A DNA stretch of 64,000 nt. Source: Carnegiea gigantea (Eukaryota > Streptophyta > Magnoliopsida > Caryophyllales > Cactaceae). The position numbers were made by a program, and so were the translations under genes. The notes beneath the pieces were generated by a model that was given only the letters and a program-made list of their open reading frames with translations, did not search any database and was not told where the DNA came from. Every line of letters begins with the position of its first letter. Position 1 is the first letter of the stretch. Location of the stretch: assembly GCA_029747015.1 (NCBI GenBank), contig JAKOGI010000057.1, forward strand, positions 1,445,001-1,509,000, read 5' to 3'. Shown one piece after another: positions 1 through 11,019 of this stretch.

Positions 1-266
1 CTCAATTATCCATCATTAACCGCATGCATCCAACACACAACCTGCTTCCTCATTGCCCATGTCTTTTCAGGTTGCCACCCATGACATAAAGAAAGCAAGA
101 CTAATAATACTAATAGAAAGGACGTGGGAGACAACCAAAAACATTTTCAAACCCCTTTTCTTAAATATAAATATTACTTATAATAATAAAAAAAAGGTCT
201 TACTGTTTATATGTAGGCCCTCCATTGTGGACCATAAGCTTATTCCAAATAGGGGCCCTTCACTCC

Positions 267-276
267 TATATTTATA
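267..276 (+). promoter_or_regulatory. Likely TATA box of the WAT1 gene
   Basis: A TATATTTATA stretch lies about 115 bp upstream of the WAT1 start codon. It is followed by a CT-rich leader (about 300-355), a common feature of plant 5' UTRs. No transcript evidence is available from sequence alone, so the role is inferred from position and composition. Confidence 0.5.
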
Positions 277-388
277 CTCCCCTACCTTGGTCCAAAATTC
301 TCAACACTCTCTTTTCATCGCCTTCCTCTTCTCTCTTTTCTACTTGTTTTTTTTCTGAGTTTGCGGTTGATCAAGTTGGCTCATAGTC

Positions 389-3300
389 ATGGCAGACGGG
401 AGTGCCTCAGGGCCGAAGAGGATGTGGTGTTCGATACCCGAAAAGCTCCAACTGCATGGCGCAATGTTGGCGTTGCAGTTTGGATACGCGGGGTTCCATG
501 TCGTCTCTAGAGCTGCCCTTAACATGGGGATAAGCAAGCTTGTCTTCCCTGTTTATAGGAACATTATTGCACTCGTCCTCCTCCTTCCCTTCGCCTATTT
601 TCTCGAAAAGTATGTACTTCACCATTCTCCTTTGTGGCCAGCCAAGTTTGATGTTAACCAACAAGTCTAACAAGCTTTTTTACTCTTGTTGTTTTGGGTT
701 GAGCTTAGGAAGGAGAGGCCAGCTATTACTCTTTCATTCTTGGTTCAGTTCTTCCTACTCGCTCTTGTTGGGTATGGACCATCTCTCAGAAATTTACTAA
801 AACTAAAGGATGATGCATGATGTAATACAGCACGCATGATGAGTTTTCTGCTAACGTACCTGTGAACAGGATAACAGCAAACCAAGGATTCTATTTGCTG
901 GGCTTGGACAACACGTCCCCCACCTTTGCTTCTGCTGTGCAAAACTCTGTCCCGGCTCTCACCTTTCTCATGGCGGCAATTCTCAGGTCAGTCTCTCTCT
1001 CCAAAACTCACCTGCAATGAAGCAATACTTTACTATAAGCAAGTGCATGAACAGTCGAGAGCAAATCTAATCTACATGGAACTTTGCTAGTTCATACATC
1101 ATGCAAAATTTTGTTGTTAGTGTCAAGCTAGCCTAACTGGTAAAGTCCTGCGAGGTGTTAGACACTGAATACAGCCTACTTCTGACTCAGAATCTCCATG
1201 ATATATCATGATCATGCTTAAGATTAACAGCTGCATGTGAATGCTAAAATTCCACAAGCAGAAGCAAGAAAGTACCCAGGAGCTAAAATCTGGGATGTGG
1301 TTTTGCAGGATAGAGAAAGTGAGAATAAACAGGAAGGACGGTATAGCCAAGGTGGTAGGAACAATACTATGCGTGGCTGGGGCTTCAGTTATAACATTAT
1401 ACAAAGGTCCGACCATATACACCCCAGGCCCAAAGGTCCACAAAACAATGCCCTTGCTTCTATCTCTAGGGGATGCCAATGGAAAGAACTGGACCTTGGG
1501 CTGCATCTACCTCATCGGGCACTGCCTGTCATGGTCTGGTTGGCTTGTCCTGCAGGCACCAGTTCTGAAGAAGTACCCTGCCCGGCTATCAGTTACCTCC
1601 TACACTTGCTTCTTTGGGTTGATACAGTTTATGATCATTGCTGCCCTCTTTGAGAGGGATATGGATGCTTGGAAGTTCCACTCTGGTGGTGAGCTCTTCA
1701 GTGTCTTGTATGCGGTAAGTACCTACGTCCAGTACATTGCTGATAAGTCCACTTTGCAAGCAGTAGAATATGGTTTTTAATTTAAGGTCCAAAAAACAAG
1801 CATCTCTATAATTAAGGGCCACAACAGCAGTAACAGAATATGATTTTTGACCTAGGGTATAAGAGAATGAGCGCCTTTATAATTCAGGGACAAAGCTGCA
1901 ACATCTAAGGTCAAACCCCTTATTCAAGCGGAACTCTTGAAGATATCAACTTAGATTTGGCGAATTATCGCAGCAGATCAAAGTTAAATGCCTTGTAAAA
2001 CAATCATGTGCTCCTTTAGTTGTGTGACAATAGGCAGTCAATTAAAAGGTGAAGTTAAAGCAAAAATAAACTAAGACGTAAGAATACTGATTTAGTATGG
2101 TTTACTCACGCTGATAGGACATAGTGCAATCACTTCAAAATATAAGTGTCATACAAACAGTTTTTAATTGCCTCTCAGATAATGAGATCCAAAGCCATTA
2201 TGAAATTTGGGAGGGAATCAAACATACAAAACCCTAAAATGTAATCCTACAAGTTTCAGAGATAGGATCGACCCTGGGTTGCTGCTGACATGAAACTTCG
2301 GCTCACTACACACATCATCTAGTGCACTAAGTAACAGGCAATTCAGAAGTAAAAGCATTTAGATCCCAAAAGATCTAAGTAACAGGCAATTCAGAAGTAA
2401 AAGCATCAGACCCCAAAAGATCAGCATGAAGTGAAATACTTTACATTTGGGTATTTGACATAGTAAGGGATAAATATTATCCCTTGTTTCCAGTCCAAGA
2501 TGATTTCTGGTAAATCTGATTTTCTGATTGAATTTGGAAGCTAAAACTGCTGGAAAATGAGGAAAATGAAAGAAAATATAGTCACATAGCTGAGGGAAAG
2601 GAAGAAAAAGGCTTGTCAGTCCTCAAGTTTGTTTAATCATATTCCCAAGTGTACAGCACTGGCTGTTAGCATGTAACACGTACATTACAAACTACAAGTC
2701 ACTTTCCATGTAATTTGCATAGGGTGTGCTCCTTTTTCACTTTTTAAAAAAAAATTTCCAGATTAAGTGGATTTAAATTTTAAGTAATAATACCTATGTG
2801 GGCTCCAATATAAAATTGTAACGTTCATAGGTCTCGAGCACATATTAAAATTTTGTTTGTAATAAAATCAAGTCTGTGCATTCGAAACCATATCCTAACT
2901 CCACAGAAGTTTGCTGGTTTGATCTACCCTCTTAAGCCTAGATTACATTTTCCCCTTCTCCTGAATGCCCGACATAATACCTCGTCTTGTCCACCGAAGC
3001 AGAGGGGCTGAGGAGACCAATTGTTACCTAACTTCAAGAAAATTAGAGAATGAACACCAACCAAGGCCTTAAGAGTGGGATTAATAATGACTACTGAAAA
3101 TGAAATGAGATGTTGTGAGGCGTTTAGTGATTGTATTCTAATGAAACCAATCAATATTGGATTGCAGGGAGTGGTAGCATCAGGGATTGCTTTCGCTGTA
3201 CAAATCTGGTGCATTGATAGGGGTGGCCCGGTGTTCGTGGCAGTTTATCAGCCTGTTCAGACTTTGGTTGTCGCTATCATGGCCTCCATTGCTTTGGGAG

Positions 3301-4321
3301 AGCAATTCTACTTGGGAGGGTCTGTACTTTTTCTTTCTTTCTTCTCTCTTCCCCCTCTCTCCCCCAACCAAAAACTCTAACCAATATGAACCCCACCCCA
3401 TCCCTTAACAATGACAATACCGATACTAGCCTACATTATTCAAACTCAACTATAAGTGTCTAACATGAAAATATGCTGCCTGAGCTTACCTCAACCAGTT
3501 TTGCTCCTCAAAATGAAACATTCCCTCTTTTGTAGCCATTTTAAGTCAGATATCAGGCTAGAAATGCTATAAAAATTTTCTGAAATTAAATGTCAAGTGT
3601 TTATATCTATGTAAGTGTGACAAGCATCCATCACAATTTCTTGATAAAATGAAGCACATGCGGTAACATAAGAATAACTTAAACAAAGAAAATGAGAAAG
3701 AAAATAGAACGAGAAGAAAGTTGTTGCAGTGGCCCACTCGTATGACCCATTCCCAGCAATGTTAGGTCGAATTCCATAAGTTTTAAAAGAGTGTTGACTA
3801 TATACGTAATGTATAGCCCATCCTTCTAAAGGATTAAAGCTTATCCTAGCCGCTGCTGAGACCATTATTTCAATTAAGATGTCACTTGACATGCCTTCCC
3901 TATTTCCATTGGGAACCTCATTAGGTCATTGTCACTAATTAGAACACAGAAAGGCATACACTAACTAAAGAAGAAAAGGAAAAAAGCATACATGGATAGA
4001 AAAGTGTTCTAGTGTCCATATTGTCTTAGTTTCTTGGCTTGACAAAGTTTACTTAGAATTTTCTACTTAACGGATCATGAATGCATTAGAATAGTCCGCC
4101 GTCTGACAATCATCAATATGTACATTCACAGGATCATCGGGGCAATACTGATCATAGCAGGATTATACCTAGTCTTGTGGGGGAAGAGTGAAGAGGCAAA
4201 ATTTGCGAAGGCTGCAATCCAGTCGTCCCCTGCTGAGCACGGGAACAACAGAACCGCAAGCCAATCCAAGTCTGGCCTTACTCAGCCACTTCTCCCCTCT
4301 TCCGCAGAAAATGTCGTCTAG
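389..4321 (+). CDS. WAT1: WAT1 (Walls Are Thin 1) auxin transporter, EamA/MtN21 family
   Basis: Six exons join in phase: 389-609, 709-771, 870-986, 1309-1714, 3168-3319 and 4132-4321. All introns are GT-AG, and the product is 382 aa, close to Arabidopsis WAT1. The start is MADGSAS, followed by the family hallmark LQFGYAGFHVVSRAALNMG in the first membrane segment. Other conserved blocks are NQGFYLLGLDNTSPTFAS (exon 3), NWTLGCIYLIGHCLSWSGW (exon 4) and IDRGGPVFVAVYQPVQTLVV (exon 5). The two EamA repeats cover roughly residues 20-155 and 190-330, giving about ten membrane helices. A hydrophilic tail follows, with an AAIQSSPAEHG motif and a PLLPSS end typical of true WAT1 orthologues. In Arabidopsis the protein sits in the tonoplast, exports auxin from the vacuole and is needed for secondary wall thickening in fibres. 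Intron 4 (1715-3167) is the longest. No frame defects are seen. Confidence 0.95.
2327..2422. repeat. 48-bp tandem duplication in WAT1 intron 4
   Basis: The segment CTAAGTAACAGGCAATTCAG starts at 2327 and again at 2375. The two units are nearly identical and end in AAAAGATC. They lie wholly inside intron 4, so no effect on coding is expected. Confidence 0.8.
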
Positions 4322-5087
4322 CAGCCACAACAAGGTTAACCTTTTGCTTCAATCACTGGTAGCTCGGGTTGGCAAAGAAGCTAAACAAACTACTACTCCT
4401 GCATCGGGAGAGCTGTTTTTTCTTTTTTTCCCTTTTTTTGTGGTGTGTGCCTGAAGTTTGTTTATTCAGACAGAGTCCTCTCAATAGGAGACGGGCAGAA
4501 AGGGAGTAAAAAGCAATAGGCATGAGGGGATGAACGTCATGATTATTATCTCTTAAGCTCTGTATGAAGTTCGGCTTAATTAACCACCTTGTCCTTATTA
4601 CGTGTTCAATTAATGGCTTGATTTACCAGAAAAAGATATGCAAATTAGTGGGGGAAAAAGATCAAGCATGAAGATGTATGGACCCATGCCCATTCCTCAA
4701 ATGCCAATATGGAAAAGCAGTTCCAGCTTTTTCATACTTTTGTGATAAATGCCTAATTTGTGATTATTCCACTATACACAGCCTGGCCAATGGTAGTGAT
4801 TCCACGATAGAATGCAATGAGATACATATAATGCAGGAAAAAGAATATTAGTGCATGTAGATGAAAAGTCCATTTCTCTAGGAAATCAAGTGTTTCGATA
4901 TAAAGTCTGCCGTAGGAATGAAATCTGTCCTAATTGGCAGTAGGAATCAACAGTTGACCGATGAAAGTAGCATTACAATAAATCAATCATTCATGCTCTG
5001 TTAACAGCAAACAGCAATGAATTATCTTGGGGGAGAACTATTGAGTATACCTGGATTTGGAGAATCTCTCCTCTCCTGGCATGCTCA

Positions 5088-5321
5088 TCAGCTGATGTTC
5101 ATGTCACATCCTATAGCAAGAATGCAAATACCCCAGACCCTACAAAAGCAGGACCCATATTGGGAGTAGTTGTTGCAAGGATGCAAATAGCTCATTAGTA
5201 AGAGCAGAAGCTGATGAGCATGCACTTCAGCAACACCAGGGAGTTTGGCAAAAATGGCAGTCACATCTGCATCAGCCTCAGATGTGAGCATGTTACCGCA
5301 TTCTGAACAGAAAACAGTCAT
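5088..5321 (-). CDS. Possible small minus-strand frame with half a zinc ribbon
   Basis: This 77-codon ATG-initiated frame begins MTVFCSECGNML, a C-x2-C-G knuckle like the first half of the zinc ribbons in small RNA polymerase subunits. No second cysteine pair follows at the expected spacing, and no known family is matched over the full length. Upstream on the same strand a TTTGCAG acceptor-like site lies about 35 bp before the ATG. A leader-like block with a donor lies near 7610. This could be the second exon of a spliced gene, an exon remnant or chance. Confidence 0.2.
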   Translation of the reverse strand: MTVFCSECGNMLTSEADADVTAIFAKLPGVAEVHAHQLLLLLMSYLHPCNNYSQYGSCFCRVWGICILAIGCDMNIS

Positions 5322-7496
5322 CTTAATTGTTCATTATTTCTTCATACACAGCTAGTCTGCAAACGTAATGGAAAAATCTGAAACCAAGGACCACAGTAGC
5401 TTATGCACAAGAATTGATCCCACAAATGTTGATATCTGATGTACAAATGAGGAAAAATTACCCTTGTGAAAATTTCATCCCCTTTGCTTTTATAGACTAG
5501 TACTGGACAAAACTGAATCCCAGTTCAAGAGTTATTAAACATCATCTATAAGAAGGGTTGCAGAAACTTCGACATGATAACAAGATAGATACCGGAACAA
5601 AGTTCAGAGAAACGTCAACTTTCTAATGAAATAATCATAGGTCTAAAGCTACAGTTCTATATACAGACTATGGTTCTTTTTTTTTGGGATAAAATTCTTC
5701 CTGTTTATATTAACTTGAATTGTGAACTCCTTGTATCCCTTTCCCTTAGCAAACAAGTCCAAGAAAGATAAGCAAATCAGTTGAGACATTCCCATGTCTA
5801 TTCACCGACCCTACCATAGTCAAAAGTCTAAAAGCTTCATTGAAAATCTAGATAGGCCCAAATTTATGTGAGACTAGGGTAAAACTAACTACAGATCCCA
5901 AAGGGCAAAGTGAAAACCTGTGTCTATTAGGAGCCATAATTACTGGTAATTAGTAGCTTAGCATAAAGCATGCTTTTGGACATCATGCTTTTTCTTCTCA
6001 TGATGTGAATTTGTATCCAATTATCTTAATGGAAATGATATCAATCTATTTTGAGTTACCCCACCATGCTTCCATGTGTCTTCATTTCCGAAAATATTTG
6101 GACCGTCAAGTTTCATGACCAAGATATTTTTGTCTGGTGGAATCATAACCTTATTTTGATTATACAATAACTTAATCCCAGAAAATTGAAGCAAAACCAA
6201 AGTAGGCATGTATGTGATGCTTAGGTGTCTTACTAGATATTTTTACAAACCCTTGCTGTTACAGTCAAGCCACGCCTACAAAAGGATGACAAGCAGAAAG
6301 CAAGATCTAATTTCTGCTACTTGGGACTATCAAAATTGTCTCAATTAATGGATCGATGTTGAGAAACTCCAATGCCTCAAAAGAACATGAAAAAAGAGGG
6401 TGCGTGCATTCCCCCAAATTTAACAGTAACCTATAACACTTGCAAAACCTCAACATAAATTATGATATTGGCTTCTCACAATATTATGCTTTGAATCTTT
6501 CAGCAGCCCCAGAAACATAGGCTCTTCCACAAATTGCACTTCTGTTGTCAGTCCCCAAACTACAAAGAAATTCTGTCAACTATGGATGCAGAATCTTCAT
6601 AGGATTCTCTGTGTTTCATGAGTCAATTTTAAATATTTCCTAATGCAACACAGATATTTACATAACAAGTATGGTCCTAGCAAGAATCTTTCAACAGGGA
6701 ATAGCCAAATATATGTGAAACAATTTCAACAACTACATTTACTGTTGTGTCACTAATTACTATCAAGAATAGATGACTGTATAGGTGGGTTGTTATGAGG
6801 TAAGAGTCAACAAATAAAACTAATTAGTGATTCAAAAGCTCAAATTTAAACATCAACTCTTCAGAAATTACGTTAAATAGGCAACTACTGCTTCCCAGTT
6901 GCAAGCCATAATCATGAGGCCGAGAGTACCTAACGAGCCATGTACTCCACCTTTCAAGTCGGGCATATCATACTGTCCAATGTAAACATTACAATGAATT
7001 CCCACATATTTGAAAGAAGGGAAGCCTGAGAATTAGCCTTAAGGGCAAAAGGTCTAACTAGAAAGCAAAAATTATTTCACGTTCAATTTTCAGGTTAAGT
7101 TGAAAGCAAAAGGATCAAATCCAATGTCAGGAATCAATAAACCCAAATCCACCGCAACACCAACTAGCTACGCCTGTTGGCTCAGGACCATTGAGCACCC
7201 TAGAACATGGTTAACCAAAATTATCAAGTGAGTGACCAAACTTCTGTGAAATTCACACTAAATTTCAAATTTTCCTTCGCCCAAAATTCAAAAGAAAATC
7301 ACATAGTCAATCGAGATTGTTCGTACAATACTTCCGTTGAATCGTGAAACCGAAAATTTTCTGCTCCTCTATAACTAGTGAACAATTTGTCTCCATGAAA
7401 TTTGCGAATTCGAATCTACGCGCAGCGAAACAAACCCTAGGTTTGAAAAAAAAAAATCTTGCAATATACAAGCACAGCGAATCAAAGAAAGATGAA

Positions 7497-7550
7497 GATT
7501 AACTAAAATCGAGATGATATGATGATTAACTAAAATCGAGATGATATGAT
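7497..7550. repeat. 27-bp tandem duplication
   Basis: Two copies of GATTAACTAAAATCGAGATG plus seven more bases follow one another with a 27-bp period, starting at 7497 and 7524. They lie in the AT-rich stretch just below the putative minus-strand leader. Confidence 0.8.
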
Positions 7551-7690
7551 TGTGAAATTTGAAGATCAAAGAGGAGCAAATTGATCAACCAACCTGAATC
7601 CTTCGGACTACTGGAGCTCCTTGTCGCCCTCTCTCTGGGATCTCCTTTTGGCGCCAAAAGCTTCGAACTTTGTTTTTCTTTTTCTTTTTT

Positions 7691-10600
7691 TTTTTTTTGA
7701 AGAAAAGAAATGGCACTGAAAATTGTACAACACGTAATGAAGAATTTCGCTTGGTTTCTAACAGCATCTGTAGCTCAAGTTTTGGTTTTTGAAATTTTAA
7801 GTGGAGATCTACCCTTTTACAGTATTTTAAGTTTGAATTTTTGGAATTCTTTTCTGTTGCAGACATATTTTATTGAACTTTTGTTTGAATTATAAAATAT
7901 ATTTTCTGTCGGGTCCATCAGTAAATGTATTTAATTTCTTTTACTCCCTTATTTTTATTGTTATTCATATTTATAAGGTATAAAAATTATTTTATATTTG
8001 CTAAATAATTAAATTATTATATTTTCTTGAAAGATTAGATAATTAGTCAAATAAGGTGTGAAGTATCAATATGTATGTTCATTAGTTATAAAAGTTAATT
8101 TTTATATTTCCTAAAAAATTAACTAATAAATTTACACATAAACTTTCATTAAAAATTAAATACAATAACACTCCCAACTTTAAACTTGGACGTCCGTGCA
8201 CTGTATTACGGGCCTATTTACTGTTTATATACCAAGAATAATTTTGAATGTGGTTTTTAGTTGGTGATGTAAGTGCATATTCAATACATGTCATTACATA
8301 TACTTAAAAATTCTTGAATTTTAGACATATATAATTGCAAACCATTGCAAAATTGCCGCATTACATTAAGTACATTCAAACTTTGTATTGGTATATAAAC
8401 AGTAAATAGGCCCACAGTGTAGTGCACGGACGTCAAAATTTAAAGTTTTGAATATTATTGTCCAATACTCCCAAAGTACAGTATATTATATTCTAATATC
8501 CCAATATTTTTTATATTTTTTAGACTAAATAATAAGCTTGCGTACATAAATAAAAAAATTTTGGGCTCAAAAAAATAAACAAAAGGGCACTTAAAAAATT
8601 TGGGCTCACAAACTGTCTTAAAACCCTAGCCCAATCATCAAATTTTGAGGGGGGGAACTAAAACAAAAGCCCCAAAAAAAAAAAAAACCTAGAAGCATAG
8701 GACTCGAGTTGGAATGCTACGCCAATTCGACCCACATTCCAAACCATGTGGAACTCTCGCTGTGGAAATAAGGAGCGGAACGTGAGCCTCACCTGTGGAA
8801 CTCATACCATCGGCTGCAGCTTGTAGGTACTTTGAGAATGAGACCTCTGAGATTGAGAATTGTGAAAATGCGAAAAAATTATAGGCATTGCGGTTTATGA
8901 ATTGTTCATATTTATGTAGGTTCGTTATCTTTTTCATGTAATATTATTTTATCATCCGTCTTTAGAGATATTATTATCTGTCTCCCTAGATTTTTTCTTC
9001 GAACTTTTTTATATTAATGTTTACACCATGAGGTTTTGTATTTTTATTTAGCCCACCTAACGGTGGCAATTATTATTATGAGAACAGAGATTCAGGTGAT
9101 AATGATGTGAAGTGCATTCTCAAATTATCCCTATAATTCAAATTTAAATATTTTAATCTCGTGTTTGATAGTCTTTCCTTGTATTTCTCCATTTATATCT
9201 AGAAGATTCTTCCATAATTGAATTTTTTTTAACTATCATAATTGAAATAGATATGAACCCTTGATCTTCTCCACAGAAATTTGAGCCATTGATGAAAAAT
9301 TATGCAACCTCCTATACCAAACTTACTTGTAGTTACTATATTTTTTGCCCCACTGAATTCTGTCTCCTCCCTAAAAATAATTTTAAAAAATAACGAATAA
9401 TAAATTCTTTGATCGCCATTGCCCTGTTCTAATTGTGATTGAAAAAGTCACAACAAGGGAATAGCAAGAACAAGAAGACATGAAAAACAAAAGGACGAAT
9501 TGACTCGACTTTGCTACAAATTTGAAGAGCCCATTACTTGTGCATATTTTCTAATTGAAATTGTTGAAGTTGTTGATATTTACACTAGCCGATGAATGTG
9601 AGAGCATAATGAATGGTGGAAATGAGCATCAAGCAAAAGTGAGGGTAATGAAAAGCAAGAAGAAGAGAAAGATCCAAAGATAATTTAACTTCTTAACCTC
9701 CCTTCATAATCATATCCACCTTCTCATCCCAAATCTCCTTTTTGGAAACGTAAATTAATTGTTGTGCCTTGTTTTGGGTAACCCATGTAAACCAATGTCC
9801 GATTACCCACCACAGCTTCTCAAATGGCAAAGTGAGCTACGAGGTTGATTCAAATGACGGAAATTCGAAGTGAGTTTTACAGGGATTGTTACCTGCGATT
9901 TTGGAAGAGAGAAAGAATAGAGTTAGCGAATAACGAAAAGGGTATCGACAGAGGAAGCTGTAGATCAAAGACCAAAAACGATGATCGTTGATGCATTTTC
10001 TAAGGATTGCGTGGGGAATCTTTTAGATCCAAAGTTGTAGTTAAAATTCATTTTTGCTTTGTTAATCTGGGATGATAAGCATTATTCAACACAAACAAAG
10101 CAAAGAGGAAGGGGGGAGCAAGGGGAAGATGAGTGGCTAGAAGAGCAAGGGGAGAGGACTGGAACTGAGTAGGAAATTAGGCGTAGAAAGTGGCGGGCAG
10201 ACACTTTAGGAGAAAGAATAATTTGTACAAGTAACGTGTTGCACATGTTAAAAGTAGAAGTTTCCAACAGCAGAGATCCAATTTGGTTAGATCAACGGTT
10301 AGAGCATTATTCTATTACTATGGTAGAATTTTGCTTTATGTCTTTGTTCATTCGTCTGTGTGTGTGTGTGTGTGACTTGCTCACTTGCTTCCTTCCTCTA
10401 GGCTATATCTTCCTTGTTACAATTGAAGCGTCTAACTGAATCTAGGATATCTCTTCGTAGAAATTGTTTAAGATATCTTTTTCATTGAGAAACTTGGAAG
10501 CTTTAAAGACATTAACAATGGTTGAAAACCTAATTTGAATATAGAGGGAATTTGGAAATTTTAATCCCCATTTAGTAATGTTGTTGTTTTTTTTGTTTTG

Positions 10601-10702
10601 GTCTTGATTGCACATTTGTGGGCATAAATCATTGAAGAGTCTTTACGAATCTATGGTTCCCCTATACGTAGGCAAAAGACTCATTGCCAATGGTCACAGG
10701 CT
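7691..10702. other. AT-rich intergenic region up to the Copia insertion
   Basis: No coding exon is recognised here. The stretch holds the foldback repeat at 8177-8446, several A/T homopolymers and a short (GT)n run near 10357-10374. A minus-strand frame at 8689-8937 has no recognisable family. Confidence 0.5.
8177..8446. mobile_element. Foldback MITE-like element with long terminal inverted repeats
   Basis: The left arm begins ACTTTAAACTTGGACGTCCG. The right arm, read in reverse complement, begins ACTTTAAATTTTGACGTCCG. The arms share a further block, GGCCTATTTACTGTTTATAT, and match over about 75-80 bp in total, leaving a short centre. No protein is encoded. The exact ends and target duplication are uncertain because weaker similarity continues outward, with ACTCCCAA seen near both sides. 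The superfamily is not assigned. Confidence 0.65.
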
Positions 10703-10707
10703 CAAAG

Positions 10708-10960
10708 TATTGTGGAAGATAATATCTTTTGATAATATTTGTCAAAGATAAGATAATATTTAGATCTGATATTTGTGATAATATTTGGAAGTATAATTTC
10801 CTAATGGTTGTTAGCTTGTACAGGAAGACAGGTTTAGCCTTTGTTTTTGCTTTGTATTAATTAGCCTCATGTGAGGCGTGGATAGGTAGAGAGAAACCAG
10901 AAAGAGGCAGCAAGCCCTTTCAATGAAAATCAATATCGAGTGTTTTTAATTATTCGTTTA
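10708..10960 (+). repeat. 5' LTR of the Copia element
   Basis: The 253-bp LTR starts TATTGTGGAAGATAATATC and ends TTCGTTTA just before the primer site. The usual terminal TG is replaced by TA in both LTRs. It contains about 27 bp around 10788-10815 that are missing from the 3' LTR. Confidence 0.9.
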
Positions 10961-10976
10961 TGGTATCAGAGCCAGG
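10961..10976 (+). other. Primer-binding site (initiator tRNA-Met type)
   Basis: TGGTATCAGAGCC follows the 5' LTR directly. It is complementary to the 3' end of plant initiator methionine tRNA, the usual primer for Copia elements. Confidence 0.9.
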
Positions 10977-11019
10977 TTGTTCAAAGGAACCGAGAGAGAT
11001 CTAAGTCTTCTTGATAATC

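Larger units (their letters stand above)
4322..7690. other. Intergenic region downstream of WAT1
   Basis: This AT-rich stretch contains the WAT1 3' UTR and no recognisable protein domain on the plus strand. On the minus strand, 7600-7690 looks like a 5' leader: a GA-rich block ends in CAG followed by GTTGGTTGATC, a typical first-intron donor. A weak zinc-ribbon-like open frame lies at 5088-5321. A 62-codon minus-strand frame at 6021-6209 resembles no family I recognise. An unannotated minus-strand gene or lncRNA is possible but not proven. Confidence 0.4.

Noticed and set aside
1123..1506. A 127-codon minus-strand frame overlapping WAT1 exon 4
   Set aside because: It is a shadow of the WAT1 coding exon.
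10961..10976. tRNA-Met-like sequence
   Set aside because: It is only the 13-16 nt complement of the tRNA 3' end directly after an LTR, so it is a primer-binding site, not a tRNA gene.
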